From a virus, in IMG/VR virus record IMGVR_UViG_3300042898_001429, positions 30,523 through 94,522 of that record: a DNA stretch of 64,000 bases; one strand, written 5' to 3'. The notes below the pieces were generated by a model, which did no database searches, was not told where the DNA came from, and saw only the letters and a list, made by a program, of their open reading frames with translations. The position numbers were made by a program, and so were the translations under genes. Positions 26,006 to 34,562 of the stretch are shown here, piece after piece; the first letter of the stretch is position 1; every line of letters starts with the position of its first letter.

Positions 26006-26293
26006 TTATTCCGTTGGTTTTGGGTATCTGTCTTTTACTTCTTTGATAACGGCTTTCCAAGCATCAAACCCTTGATGATAGAGGATGTCCCATTGGTCAT
26101 TTGTAGACGGATAGGCAAGTTGGCGTTGTTCTATATACTCAGTTTTTTGTAACTCAAAAGAAGAAGAAGCCCATTCAATTAGCAAAGCGTCTTTTTCTTC
26201 TTCTGTGTGCTCAAATATTTCACCATTAGTGATGTATGTCATACCTGAAATTTGTTGTTTTAATTCTTCTAAGATTTGTTCTTTACTTTTCAT
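26006..26293 (-). CDS. Fibre-assembly-like small protein (95 aa)
   Basis: A 95-residue protein. RQLAYPSTNDQWDILYHQGF then DAWKAVIKEVKDRYPKP follows a pattern common in small proteins next to phage fibre genes ('R..aYP...dQlD.lyh....W...i..vk..yPKP'). The N-terminus is helical and acidic. It overlaps the fibre gene at 26290-27222 by 4 bp. A chaperone or fibre-attachment role is inferred from that pattern and position. Confidence 0.55.
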   Translation of the reverse strand: MKSKEQILEELKQQISGMTYITNGEIFEHTEEEKDALLIEWASSSFELQKTEYIEQRQLAYPSTNDQWDILYHQGFDAWKAVIKEVKDRYPKPTE

Positions 26294-27222
26294 TTGTTGT
26301 ACCCGTAAATAGTTATAGTTCCAGACATTGTTCCATTAGGAAAAGCGTTGGAAATACCCGAATAAAACCTAATACCATCAAATGACGCTTCACTATCAAT
26401 ACGACCACTTACTTGCCTTACATTAAACCCGTCTGTGTTACCTGCATTAAACCTATTTTGTCTAAAACCGAGGAAAGAAGTTGGAAATCCAGAGACTTGA
26501 GGTCTATAAATATCCATGTAGGCATCAGCGCCCTGAAAAACATCGGACCAAATAACCCAACCTTCTTGTACCTGTCCTGCCGCCGATACTGTTACTGCAC
26601 TACCGTTTGCGTAAGACCCTGACCATGCTAAAATTCCTTGTGCATAACTAAGAGAAGAGTTTGTTGTGCCACCAGACCTTAATGATGCACAAACTACACG
26701 ACCAGCAAGACCCCCACTGGTTGTTTCAATAGAAACTCTATAGTTAGTAAACTGGCTTGTAAAAACATTGTCAAAGTTAACTGCTGTAACACCAACAAAT
26801 TCAACCCTCTGTAATTTTGTTAGACCAGTATTAGTAGCCGAACCAGCAGTGGTGGCATAACCAGCAGTGGTTGCAGTAGTAGCCGAACCAGCGGTAGTGG
26901 CATTAGTGGCATTAGTGGCATTAGTGGCGCTACCAGCAGTGGTAGCGTACGTAGCAGTCCCAGCACTGCCAGCACTACCAGCAGTAGTGGCATAAGCATT
27001 ATCAGTCTGTACCCAAAAGACATTAGTCAGATTAGTGTCATCTGACGTTACTACTATCTGGTCACCAATAGTGGGGACTATCCAAGGCGCTTTGCGCCCA
27101 ATATAAGATAGGGCTACTTCTGAATCAATTCCTAAAATAGTAGGAATCTTGACACGGACTTCTCCTGTAGTGGCATTTGAGAAGGTAACAAGCGCCCTAT
27201 GTATTGGGTGTGCGCTATGCAT
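26290..27222 (-). CDS. Tail fibre / receptor-binding-type protein with Ala/Thr repeats
   Basis: A 310-residue protein. The N-terminal 75 residues form a small beta domain (SNATTGEVRVKIPTILGIDS). Residues about 78-130 are a low-complexity repeat built from Ala, Thr, Gly, Ser and Asn (NATNATNATTAGSATTATTA), typical of fibre shafts. The C-terminal 170 residues are beta-rich (VSIETTSGGLAGRVVCASLR and GTITIYGYNK at the end) and likely bind the host surface. The C-terminus resembles jelly-roll tips of other fibres. Confidence 0.65.
   Translation of the reverse strand: MHSAHPIHRALVTFSNATTGEVRVKIPTILGIDSEVALSYIGRKAPWIVPTIGDQIVVTSDDTNLTNVFWVQTDNAYATTAGSAGSAGTATYATTAGSATNATNATNATTAGSATTATTAGYATTAGSATNTGLTKLQRVEFVGVTAVNFDNVFTSQFTNYRVSIETTSGGLAGRVVCASLRSGGTTNSSLSYAQGILAWSGSYANGSAVTVSAAGQVQEGWVIWSDVFQGADAYMDIYRPQVSGFPTSFLGFRQNRFNAGNTDGFNVRQVSGRIDSEASFDGIRFYSGISNAFPNGTMSGTITIYGYNK
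26822..26996 (-). repeat. Low-complexity Ala/Thr/Asn repeat DNA in fibre gene
   Basis: The DNA holds degenerate tandem units of 9-12 bp (accaGCAGTGGTGGC and GCATTAGTG variants), encoding the Ala-Thr-Gly-Ser-Asn shaft of the fibre gene. Units such as GCATTAGTG recur three times in succession. Such tracts change length easily by slippage. Confidence 0.7.
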
Positions 27223-27356
27223 TATTCTTCTGAGATAGGGCTATCTGATGCATTTGACATCTTTTGCAATGCGGCTTTATAAGCAATATTTTCAAGGGTA
27301 AGGCGCTTTACTTCTTCAAGTAGGCCATTGATAAGGTCATCAGTTTGTAGTTCCAT
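27222..27356 (-). CDS. Small coiled-coil-like protein (44 aa)
   Basis: A 44-residue frame, MELQTDDLINGLLEEVKRLT at its start, with a helical heptad-like stretch and an acidic tail. Its stop overlaps the fibre ATG by one base (TAATG), the coupling used throughout this region. Possibly a small chaperone or trimerisation partner for the downstream fibre; not recognised. Confidence 0.55.
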   Translation of the reverse strand: MELQTDDLINGLLEEVKRLTLENIAYKAALQKMSNASDSPISEE

Positions 27357-27393
27357 TTAAGGCTCCTTTGTTATGTGGTGAGTGTAGCAGGTG

Positions 27394-27528
27394 TTATTCG
27401 GCTGGTCGTACCAGTGGTGCAGGTGGTTCTTCTTCGTGTTCCCACAGGATTAGTTCATCGCCAGCGACAGCCCACCCATCCTCAAAACCAGCATCTTTTA
27501 GTAATTGGCAAACTTCTTCGTGGCTCAT
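27394..27528 (-). CDS. Small hypothetical protein (44 aa)
   Basis: A 44-residue acidic protein, MSHEEVCQLLKDAGFEDGWA at its start and Pro-rich at its end. It is coupled to the upstream fibre gene by a 4-bp ATGA overlap. The first helix followed by WAVAGDELILW looks like a small alpha/beta unit. Not recognised. Confidence 0.55.
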   Translation of the reverse strand: MSHEEVCQLLKDAGFEDGWAVAGDELILWEHEEEPPAPLVRPAE

Positions 27529-28109
27529 CCCGCAATCTCCATTAATGTAATTTGAGAAAGAATATTTGACTGCTGAACAACAACTCCTGCTCCGCCTGCG
27601 TTATTTGCAAATACGGTTTTGTATGTTAAAGCAGAGGTGCTGGATGGGGAATCAAGATAGTTAGAAGAAATAGAAAAATACATCTGCATTGCGGTATTTG
27701 TAAAACCAACATAAAGAATATTTTGTAAAATGTTTACACCATTTCTATGTATTTGCATCAAGATGCCGTTACCTGCACTATCTGCGCTTTTCCAACTATT
27801 GGGATGACTTATCAAAATTAGAATTTTACTTGATGTTGATTTGGGGGTAATTGTTGCTGACAACCCTGTGTCTACATAAGTGCTTGAGTTGTTGGTTGTT
27901 GTAGTTGAATTTGTCCCAACTACGGTTTGCAACACAGTGCCGTTGGTTGGAGTGGTAGCCGAAATATACCGCCATGCTGTGCCATTCCAAACACCAAGCA
28001 TGTCTGTGTCGGTTTCGTAAATCATTTGACCCTCATACGGGGCTGTAGGGCGACTTGAAGATAGACATACGCCAGGGCGTAACCCAGTTGAATTATTACT
28101 AATAGACAT
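27525..28109 (-). CDS. Fibre-module protein, paralogue of the next gene
   Basis: A 194-residue protein. Its N-terminal element, RPTAPYEGQMIYETDTDMLG then VWNGTAWRYIS, is a fibre base motif also found in the upstream gene (RPASPFEGQMLYEKDTDRVL), so the two are paralogues sharing the attachment domain. The C-terminal domain (SATITPKSTSSKILILISHP) is beta-rich and similar to tips of tail fibres that end in a small jelly roll. Confidence 0.65.
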   Translation of the reverse strand: MSISNNSTGLRPGVCLSSSRPTAPYEGQMIYETDTDMLGVWNGTAWRYISATTPTNGTVLQTVVGTNSTTTTNNSSTYVDTGLSATITPKSTSSKILILISHPNSWKSADSAGNGILMQIHRNGVNILQNILYVGFTNTAMQMYFSISSNYLDSPSSTSALTYKTVFANNAGGAGVVVQQSNILSQITLMEIAG

Positions 28110-28111
28110 TA

Positions 28112-28819
28112 TTAACCAATCCTCACTGGTGTTATATATAAACGCCTATTCCAAAAATACGCTGTGGTTCCAGCATTAGAAACTGCGTATTGAAGTTTGA
28201 TTGTTGAACCAGAAGCAAGAGAAGTTCTACGGATAGTGGCTACATGGTTCCCATTTATTTGCCCACCTCCATAAACTTGTGAATCTCCCAAATCCCAACC
28301 AAGCGATGTTGAATCTCCAGTCACCCAAATACGAGCATTGGTAGAAGTATTTGTTGTCTCGGCAATAAAATTATATGTGCAGTCCCAATCCCCTGCAAAC
28401 GGAGTTACAAAAGACGGACCAACAGTTGAAAGGTCCGCAAAGGTTAATGATGTCGTAGTTTGGCGTGTACCAAAATAATTATTAGGACCAACATAAGAGA
28501 AGTTTGGTGGACCACCAATAAATTCCCATTTGTATGCAGACGTAGAAGCAGAACGATAACGGAAACGCCACACTACACCATTCGTTGAGTCAGCAACATA
28601 ATCAATAATCTGACCATCAACAGGGCTAGAAGGAAGAGACGTTACGAGTGTTGATGTTCCTGGCATTACCCATGCTGAACCGTTGTAGACAAGAACACGG
28701 TCAGTGTCTTTTTCGTACAACATTTGACCTTCAAAAGGTGATGCAGGTCGTGTAGCAGCCGAATCAACCACCCCTGGTTTGATTAGCGATGAACTACCGA
28801 TTTGACTTGTGATAGGCAT
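28112..28819 (-). CDS. Fibre-module protein with 'EGQM' attachment domain
   Basis: A 235-residue protein starting MPITSQIGSSSLIKPGVVDS. It has the same attachment element as its neighbour (ASPFEGQMLYEKDTDRVLVY), then a middle motif, SPVDGQIIDYVADSTNGVVW, common in phage fibre proteins, and a beta-rich C-terminus. The start ATG shares a base with the stop of the small EGNT-type gene. It is one of several interchangeable receptor-binding pieces here. Confidence 0.65.
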   Translation of the reverse strand: MPITSQIGSSSLIKPGVVDSAATRPASPFEGQMLYEKDTDRVLVYNGSAWVMPGTSTLVTSLPSSPVDGQIIDYVADSTNGVVWRFRYRSASTSAYKWEFIGGPPNFSYVGPNNYFGTRQTTTSLTFADLSTVGPSFVTPFAGDWDCTYNFIAETTNTSTNARIWVTGDSTSLGWDLGDSQVYGGGQINGNHVATIRRTSLASGSTIKLQYAVSNAGTTAYFWNRRLYITPVRIG

Positions 28820-28977
28820 TAGTTCCCCTCCCGTTCTTCTGCCGTGTTACCTTCAGCAACCCATATGAGATACGCCTGATAGTCCGTGTTGGCAGGGTCG
28901 TTCGGAATCATCGCAGAATCAGAAATTCTAAAAATTGATTTATTTTTGCTATATGGGTTTGAAATAAGTTTATACAT
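28819..28977 (-). CDS. Small EGNT-motif protein, fibre chaperone-like (copy 1)
   Basis: A 52-residue protein too small for routine calling. MIPNDPANTDYQAYLIWVAE then GNTAEE is the core motif shared with 30930-31148 and 34380-34562. Similar short proteins with a 'D..N.DY..YL.W..eGN' pattern accompany tail fibre genes in other phages and may help fibre folding. It is coupled to genes on both sides by one-base TAATG overlaps. Confidence 0.75.
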   Translation of the reverse strand: MYKLISNPYSKNKSIFRISDSAMIPNDPANTDYQAYLIWVAEGNTAEEREGN

Positions 28978-30092
28978 TACAATTCCGCCGATGCAGCCCA
29001 GTGTCCCCTAATACTGACCGCCACATAATTAGCCCCAACTCCGAAAAACATCATTCCTCCACTTGCACCAGCCCAATCGCCAGTCCAGTTGTAAGAAGAG
29101 TTTGTATCTCCTACGCCACTTCTGTTGTAGGTAAAATTATTAGCAACACCAGCAGTTGACCAAACATTTAAAGTGGGAGTTACTCTTTTGAGCACTTTAA
29201 ACTGTATGTGAACAAGTGCATTGCCATACAAGTCGCTAACGGTTCCGACAAAAAGACTTCCAGGATTAGACGAAGCCCCAGGAGCAACATCGTAATTATA
29301 AGATTTTTCGTAGTACCGTTGGCACAGGGCTAGTTCTACACCGATAGGGCGTTGTTCAAACGGGGTTGGCTGGTAGTTCTGTTCCAACTGCACACCAGTC
29401 AAATAAAAAGTTGAGTTTGCAATGGTAGCCAAGTTGACCGAATCGCTAGTTGCGTAATGGTAAGAACTCAATGCCCCCCATGAATCCAAGTTAGTATTTC
29501 CAATACGGTCAGCGTGAGAACCAAGCGAGAAGGACATACTTAACCCAGCACCTGTTGCTTTTTCCCAAACACCACTGGACACAGCCGTTGCCATATCTAT
29601 CGTTATGGTTTTGTATTCCCAAGTGTTTGCCGAGTTGATTGTGTATGTTTTTAATAGGCTTCTAGTAGAAGCACCATTGGTAAACCAGATACTATATTTT
29701 CCTGCTGTTGACGACCTAACCCAAAAAGACAAAGAACATGTTTTCCCATAAAGGGCAGAAGCATTATATCCTTCTATAGTTTGATTAACGAATTGGTTTC
29801 CACCAGAAGAAAATGTTAAAGGCGTGGCACCGTTAGCCCATTTGTAAGCATTGGTAAATCCAGTTGGGACAACCGTTGTTTCATTGCTGACAGTTGGATT
29901 TGTACCTGCTGACCATGTGTAGTCTTGGGTTCTCCACCTATCTGCACCGTAATAGTATGTACCACCACCAGTACCAAAAGAAAACGAAGTACCCCGTTGT
30001 GCAACTTTCATATCTCCATTGGTGATTACATTACGAAATCCCAACCCCGCTGGGAGTAGCGCAGAAGAACCGAGAGCAGAAGAAATAGGCAT
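28977..30092 (-). CDS. Tail fibre with lectin-like receptor-binding domain (paralogue 1)
   Basis: A 371-residue protein; the start at MPISSALGSSALLPAGLGFR is chosen because its ATG overlaps the upstream stop (TAATG). The body (residues 20-280) is a carbohydrate-binding-like domain shared with two other genes: RNVITNGDMKVAQRGTSF, GKTCSLSFWVRSSTAGKYSI, TINSANTWEYKTITIDM and YLTGVQLEQNYQPTPFEQRP. The C-terminal 90 residues (ending SAEL) are variable. It probably contacts host surface glycans. Confidence 0.75.
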   Translation of the reverse strand: MPISSALGSSALLPAGLGFRNVITNGDMKVAQRGTSFSFGTGGGTYYYGADRWRTQDYTWSAGTNPTVSNETTVVPTGFTNAYKWANGATPLTFSSGGNQFVNQTIEGYNASALYGKTCSLSFWVRSSTAGKYSIWFTNGASTRSLLKTYTINSANTWEYKTITIDMATAVSSGVWEKATGAGLSMSFSLGSHADRIGNTNLDSWGALSSYHYATSDSVNLATIANSTFYLTGVQLEQNYQPTPFEQRPIGVELALCQRYYEKSYNYDVAPGASSNPGSLFVGTVSDLYGNALVHIQFKVLKRVTPTLNVWSTAGVANNFTYNRSGVGDTNSSYNWTGDWAGASGGMMFFGVGANYVAVSIRGHWAASAEL

Positions 30093-30442
30093 TAGGCTGT
30101 TTGTTTCGTCCATCCAACGACAGTCACATTGACCTTTGCGCCAGTATCTGATAATCCCTGAATAGTCTCTCCAGCATTCAGGACAATACCCGTATCCAAG
30201 ATGATTGTGTCAAATCCAGCAATAGGAAGAAGAGAGACAAAACGATTAGCAAGAGTAGCGGCTGAACCAATCGCCAGAGAAAGAACACGGTCTTGGGTGT
30301 CTGTATTGCACATGATTACTTGCTTGACAATATACTGGTATCCAGAGGGAACTGTGGCAACAACAGTTGTAGTGGTTCCCAATTGAGTACTCGCCACACC
30401 TGAGTCATTTAGTCTTGCTTCGTTGCGGTCACCGACAGCCAT
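30092..30442 (-). CDS. Fibre adapter-domain protein (copy A)
   Basis: A 116-residue beta-rich protein: VVATVPSGYQYIVKQVIMCN then ILDTGIVLNAGETIQGLSDT. The 'vp.g....vk.i...N.....-.v.l......l.....l.lnage...l' plan is shared with 30442-30930 and the first 110 residues of 32244-33329. Such domains often form the adapter to which interchangeable fibre tips attach. One-base overlap with both neighbours. Confidence 0.65.
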   Translation of the reverse strand: MAVGDRNEARLNDSGVASTQLGTTTTVVATVPSGYQYIVKQVIMCNTDTQDRVLSLAIGSAATLANRFVSLLPIAGFDTIILDTGIVLNAGETIQGLSDTGAKVNVTVVGWTKQTA

Positions 30443-30930
30443 TACATCATCTCCATTAACATTATTGCACCTGCTTGGTTATTAGACAAAAAGGCGTTAG
30501 GTCCTAGTTTTGCGGCGGTTATATTACTATCTGCAATTTTAGCAGTAGTTACAGCGGAATCCGCTAACCCTGAAACTACCATACCGCCAGCGTTCTCTAC
30601 GCCTGAGATGGTTACGTTAATAGTAGAACTAGCGCTAGACTTGGCTGAGATAAAATCACCCGAAGTCATTACCTGTGATACATCCAATAATACTGTTTCA
30701 TTAGCCGCTAATGACAAAGAGTTAAATAAACGGTTGGCTGTGCCAGCAGTTTGTGTAACGGGTACCAAAGAGATGCTAATAGTGGCAGTTGCAGAAGCGC
30801 TTGTGTTGGTTACTACAAACTGTTTAATCATTGTTGTAGTGGTTTGGGCGGTAGGGCACGTATACAGGTTTGTCTCAGTGTTAGCCGTAAGGACGGCTGG
30901 TCCTGATAGTCGTTTTTCTGTAAAAGCCAT
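30442..30930 (-). CDS. Fibre adapter-domain protein (copy B)
   Basis: A 162-residue protein. The N-terminal 110 residues are the same adapter domain (TTTMIKQFVVTNTSASATAT, then VLLDVSQVMTSGDFISAKSS). A short C-terminal repeat, DSAVTTAKIADSNITAAKLG, follows; this 'ITaaKi.d..I...kl' helix-strand repeat is typical of fibre stems. Overlaps the EGNT-type gene upstream by one base. Confidence 0.7.
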   Translation of the reverse strand: MAFTEKRLSGPAVLTANTETNLYTCPTAQTTTTMIKQFVVTNTSASATATISISLVPVTQTAGTANRLFNSLSLAANETVLLDVSQVMTSGDFISAKSSASSTINVTISGVENAGGMVVSGLADSAVTTAKIADSNITAAKLGPNAFLSNNQAGAIMLMEMM

Positions 30931-31148
30931 TACTGTTCCTCGCTCGCAAATCGTTCTTCATATGGTTCAGGCGTGTTGCCTTCTGCAAGCCACAACTCAT
31001 ACTCAACAAAATCAGCATTTGCAGGGTCGGGTGGAATAGAAGAAACTGTACCGTCATCGTTTATTCGTTCAATGTAACGAGCAAGTGCTGGGATATTAGG
31101 TGGACACCACGGATACTGTGTCAAATCGCCTTCAATATATGTAGCCAT
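30930..31148 (-). CDS. Small EGNT-motif protein (copy 2)
   Basis: A 72-residue protein with an extended N-terminus (MATYIEGDLTQYPWCPPNIP). Its core, PPDPANADFVEYELWLAEGN then TPEPYEE, matches the other two copies at 28819-28977 and 34380-34562. Each copy follows the 3' side of a lectin-like fibre gene in transcription order, suggesting a dedicated partner for the fibre. Confidence 0.72.
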   Translation of the reverse strand: MATYIEGDLTQYPWCPPNIPALARYIERINDDGTVSSIPPDPANADFVEYELWLAEGNTPEPYEERFASEEQ

Positions 31149-31149
31149 T

Positions 31150-32244
31150 TTATAACTCCGCCGTTTGTGTTGAACTGATAAAGAAACTTAAAGCATGGTA
31201 CCCACCACTAGCAGCAGCAAACGCAAAATAAGCACCATCGTTGTGGGCAACATAATAAGCAGAAGACCCCGCAGACAAGTTGGCTGTTCCTGGAGTTCTC
31301 CACTGAACGCTAGATAAAGTTACAGTGGGGGCTGCTCTAAATGGCACACGCATGTTTTGTGCGCCGTAGTAATAGTTTGCTGGTGCATAACCAATAGCAA
31401 CTGGCATTTCTTGGTACTGTCCGTAAGGGTAGTTCTGGTAGTACCTCATACATAAGTGTAGTTCTATGCCAATAGGTCGTTGTTCAAATGGTGTCACTTG
31501 TGAACCTGCCTCAATTTGCACACCTGTAATATCCACATAGTCATTAGTGCTGGCAGTACCAGTTGGACTAACAGTAAAAAACAAACCAGCCTGTGTAGTA
31601 CCAGCAGGAACGGTTACATACAAAACAAAACGCTGCCAATTAGTTGTGGGAGTTACCTGTTGGGATAAAGGTTCAGTGTAACTAGTCCAACCACCTGACC
31701 AAATAACATCTCGTTCTGTACCTGTACCTACTCCCATACGGGCAAGAATAGTTGAACCAGTAAAGTTGCTACCAACCCTAGCGTAAAAAGAAACCACAAC
31801 AGGCAAACCAGCAACTTTGCTGATGGCACTTGTTTCAAAAGATTGACTTAAATAAATAGGATTTGTTGCTGTGTTACCTGAGTTGCGTTGAAGCCTAATA
31901 GCATTTTGAAAACCACTCAATCCAGAAGCAATTTGTGATTGTGTAGAACCAGCAACAGCACGGTATGTAGCCCAACGGTCAGCCTGGTATGCAGCACTAC
32001 TAGATGCGCTTTGTATTGCGACTGATGTTCCTCTTTGCCAAATATCAAATCCACCGTTTATTACTATATTACGGAACCCGCTTAATGGGATATCTGTACT
32101 TAGTTTTGCTTGAGTAACTGCATTAGCGGCGATATCGGCAGTGCCAACTGCTCCATCAGCAATATCTACAGTCTGAATAGAGCCATCAACATAAGTTGAT
32201 TCTCCAGTAGTACCTAATTGAGAGACTCTACGAATACCAGTCAT
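31150..32244 (-). CDS. Tail fibre with lectin-like receptor-binding domain (paralogue 2)
   Basis: A 364-residue protein. The first 50 residues are a stem (VDIADGAVGTADIAANAVTQ). The shared receptor-binding body follows: RNIVINGGFDIWQRGTSVAI near residue 60, a central SLSQSFETSAISKVAGLPVV-like strand region, and ITGVQIEAGSQVTPFEQRPI near 255. The C-terminal 100 residues are variable and end in TAEL. It is a paralogue of 28977-30092 and of the last third of 34559-38257. Confidence 0.75.
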   Translation of the reverse strand: MTGIRRVSQLGTTGESTYVDGSIQTVDIADGAVGTADIAANAVTQAKLSTDIPLSGFRNIVINGGFDIWQRGTSVAIQSASSSAAYQADRWATYRAVAGSTQSQIASGLSGFQNAIRLQRNSGNTATNPIYLSQSFETSAISKVAGLPVVVSFYARVGSNFTGSTILARMGVGTGTERDVIWSGGWTSYTEPLSQQVTPTTNWQRFVLYVTVPAGTTQAGLFFTVSPTGTASTNDYVDITGVQIEAGSQVTPFEQRPIGIELHLCMRYYQNYPYGQYQEMPVAIGYAPANYYYGAQNMRVPFRAAPTVTLSSVQWRTPGTANLSAGSSAYYVAHNDGAYFAFAAASGGYHALSFFISSTQTAEL

Positions 32245-33329
32245 TATGCGACCCTTGCTCCAGAAAAGTTATTGTATGTTAAGCCTGCGCTGTAAGTCCC
32301 CGTAGCAGGAACAGAAAACAAACATTTAACTGTATCCCCAACTGCCAATTTTGTAATTAAAGACACTTCAACATAATGGTCAATACCGCCACTTGCAGGA
32401 TGAACACTACCAAAATATGTATTGGCATAAGAACCTGTCGTCACGATACAACCCCTCATAATTCCTGATGTTCCGATGCTGTAAGCGTTTGTGTGTGCAG
32501 TAAAACTATAAGTGCCTGCTTGACCCGCTGGAACAGTAAAAACACCACTTACTACATTGTTTGTATCGTCATATATCTCGGCGTTGTATGCAATTGTTGC
32601 CCCATTTGTTGCGGTACCGTTTCCCCCAGAAAGATAAACAAGAAAGTTAGGAACAGCACCAGTACTAATGTTTGATACTGCTGTAGTGACAAATGCTGTC
32701 GTAGCGATTTGGGTATTGTTTGTAGTGGAGTTAGCAGTAGGTGCTAGTGGAACACCAGTCAGTGATACATTGCTTTTAATTGCCGTGACGCCAGTATCAG
32801 AGATTGTTACATCTCCCGTTTCGGCAACAGCAGTAGGAACTCCCGATGAGTTGTAGACAATAACATTTCCAGCAGTACTTGTCGCAAGTTTTGACAACTC
32901 AATCGCAGCCGATGCGTTGATGTCTGCATTGACAATTGCTCCATCAGCAATCTTGGCTGAAGTAATAGCATTGTCAGCAATGTAGGTAGCCGTAGATGCA
33001 AGAGGACCATCGTTAAGGACGCCTGAGACTGTCAGGTTGAGCGCCGAGCCTGTAGAAGCCAGCGCCCTGAGAATTTCACCAGTTGTAACTACCTGAGACA
33101 AGTTAATAATCACCGTGTCGTTAGCCGCTACTGACGTACCACTAAATAGGGCATTCCCAGCAGAAGCCGCACCGATGTAGAAGGTAAAGGTAGCCGCAGT
33201 TCCTGTAATGTTCGTTACGACTAATTGTTTAATAATTGCCGAGTACCCAGTTGGAACTGTGTACAGCGCACTAGCCGCTGATGTTGTCAGCGTTGTAGGG
33301 GAAATGAAGCGTGTCTCTACGAATGGCAT
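32244..33329 (-). CDS. Fibre protein: adapter domain plus stem and C1q-like tip
   Basis: A 361-residue protein. Residues 1-110 are the adapter domain (SAIIKQLVVTNITGTAATFT, VIINLSQVVTTGEILRALAS). Residues 115-215 form a stem (ADNAITSAKIADGAIVNADI, PLAPTANSTTNNTQIATTAF, the latter a frequent phage fibre repeat). Residues 225-361 are a beta sandwich (AGTYSFTAHTNAYSIGTSGI) resembling C1q/TNF-like tips of fibres. One-base overlap with the collar gene upstream. Confidence 0.68.
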   Translation of the reverse strand: MPFVETRFISPTTLTTSAASALYTVPTGYSAIIKQLVVTNITGTAATFTFYIGAASAGNALFSGTSVAANDTVIINLSQVVTTGEILRALASTGSALNLTVSGVLNDGPLASTATYIADNAITSAKIADGAIVNADINASAAIELSKLATSTAGNVIVYNSSGVPTAVAETGDVTISDTGVTAIKSNVSLTGVPLAPTANSTTNNTQIATTAFVTTAVSNISTGAVPNFLVYLSGGNGTATNGATIAYNAEIYDDTNNVVSGVFTVPAGQAGTYSFTAHTNAYSIGTSGIMRGCIVTTGSYANTYFGSVHPASGGIDHYVEVSLITKLAVGDTVKCLFSVPATGTYSAGLTYNNFSGARVA

Positions 33330-34216
33330 TAGTACCTCACTATATAGTTTAGAACCATTGTTGGCTGCATTACGCTATGAGATTCAGCAGCAGATGCAGC
33401 CGTGTTGGGTTGGTTGCTCATCGTTACAGAACCTGAAATTGAACCAGCAGGGGTAAAAGAGTGTGCATGACGAGCAGAAGCACCACCCGTACTGAAGTTG
33501 TGTTGGTGGTTCGGGTAAGAACCTGTATGGTCAGCATACGAACCTCCTCCACGACCTACTGCATGGTTATTTTCCATTGTTGTACCAGCAACACCTACAA
33601 CTCTCAAGAAGTCTGTGTAAGCGTTCATTGAAGTAGTGCCAGAGTGTGAGTGGTCTGGAGAATCATTTCCCGTTGTGCTACCAGTACCCGTAAAAGAACC
33701 ACTGAATGAAGCGGTGTTGGCGTGAGCGTGAGCAGGAACTCCTGATTGTGCAGAAGTCAAAGTTACATACTGTGACCCAATAACTGTTCCAGAACTATTG
33801 GCAATATCAAGGCGAAGAGCGTCTGTGCCGCCCATATTGTCAATACCAGCAACCGTACGACCACGAAGGTCAGGAAGACAGAAGTCAGTTTCTGCTACGA
33901 CACCAGTATTGTAAGTAGTTGAAAGAACTGCGAACAAAGCGGCGTAGGTGGTTCTTGATACTGCTTGTCCATAGCAAAGCAACCACCCTGTAGGTGCAGT
34001 AGAACCAGCAAACGGGGTAATCATACCCACGGGTAGACCTACACCAGCAGCAAAGGTAGCCGTAGTTGCGCCAGAACTATCAATAGCCATTACAGATGCG
34101 CCAGAATGGTTCTTAACCTCAAAGATGTTAGAAGTTGACCCTACTACCTGCTGGATTAATACTGAATCAGCGCCAACGTTAAATTGTGGTGCTGTGTCTA
34201 CACGCCTACGAGCCAT
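33329..34216 (-). CDS. Tail-collar-domain fibre protein
   Basis: A 295-residue protein with a phage tail collar domain around residues 75-145: GMITPFAGSTAPTGWLLCYG, then YAALFAVLSTTYNTG and FCLPDLRGRTVAGIDNM. This 'G.i..faG...P.GwllcdG......y..L......G......F.lPDlrGR' pattern is diagnostic. The C-terminal part is His/Ser/Gly-rich (DSPDHSHSGTTSMN, HTGSYPNHQHNFSTGG), as in fibre tips whose His rows hold metal ions. Confidence 0.88.
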   Translation of the reverse strand: MARRRVDTAPQFNVGADSVLIQQVVGSTSNIFEVKNHSGASVMAIDSSGATTATFAAGVGLPVGMITPFAGSTAPTGWLLCYGQAVSRTTYAALFAVLSTTYNTGVVAETDFCLPDLRGRTVAGIDNMGGTDALRLDIANSSGTVIGSQYVTLTSAQSGVPAHAHANTASFSGSFTGTGSTTGNDSPDHSHSGTTSMNAYTDFLRVVGVAGTTMENNHAVGRGGGSYADHTGSYPNHQHNFSTGGASARHAHSFTPAGSISGSVTMSNQPNTAASAAESHSVMQPTMVLNYIVRY

Positions 34217-34380
34217 TAGTTAGTCTCCATACGCAATAATACAGTAACATCATAAATCTGGTTAGAGGCGTTGTTTACTTTGTCTACAACAACCCACTTT
34301 TCACCATCATATGTCCATGTTTTTCCACCGACTGTATGGGTCTGATTTGTTGCAGGGGAGTTTGGAAAGTCAATAGCCAT
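34216..34380 (-). CDS. Small fibre-stem protein (54 aa)
   Basis: A 54-residue protein: MAIDFPNSPATNQTHTVGGK then TWTYDGEKWVVV. The 'FP.sP..nq.....g..W.ydG..W' pattern is a recurring short unit at the start of phage fibre proteins, here as a free-standing gene. It shares one base with genes on both sides. Confidence 0.7.
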   Translation of the reverse strand: MAIDFPNSPATNQTHTVGGKTWTYDGEKWVVVDKVNNASNQIYDVTVLLRMETN

Positions 34381-34562
34381 TATTCTAGGTTCCATTCTTC
34401 AGCGGTGTTACCTTCAGTAACCCACGCAAGATACGCCTGATAATCCGAGTTGGCAGGGTCAGCCGCAAAAGACATTACACCACCATCTTCTTTGTAACGG
34501 AAAATAATAGTTCCAGTTTCACCAGTAAACCGATGTGTTTCTTCAAGTGTGTAATACATCAC
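34380..34562 (-). CDS. Small EGNT-motif protein (copy 3)
   Basis: A 60-residue protein: MMYYTLEETHRFTGETGTII at the start, then FAADPANSDYQAYLAWVTEG and NTAEEWN. The DNA of the last 60 bp is clearly similar to copy 1 (shared GATACGCCTGAT and GTTGGCAGGGTC on the plus strand), so these copies duplicated recently. It follows the large fibre gene with a 4-bp overlap. Confidence 0.75.
   Translation of the reverse strand: MMYYTLEETHRFTGETGTIIFRYKEDGGVMSFAADPANSDYQAYLAWVTEGNTAEEWNLE

Noticed and set aside
26822-26996. Possible CRISPR-like or tandem repeat array
   Set aside because: Units are degenerate, in frame, without spacers, and encode the fibre shaft.
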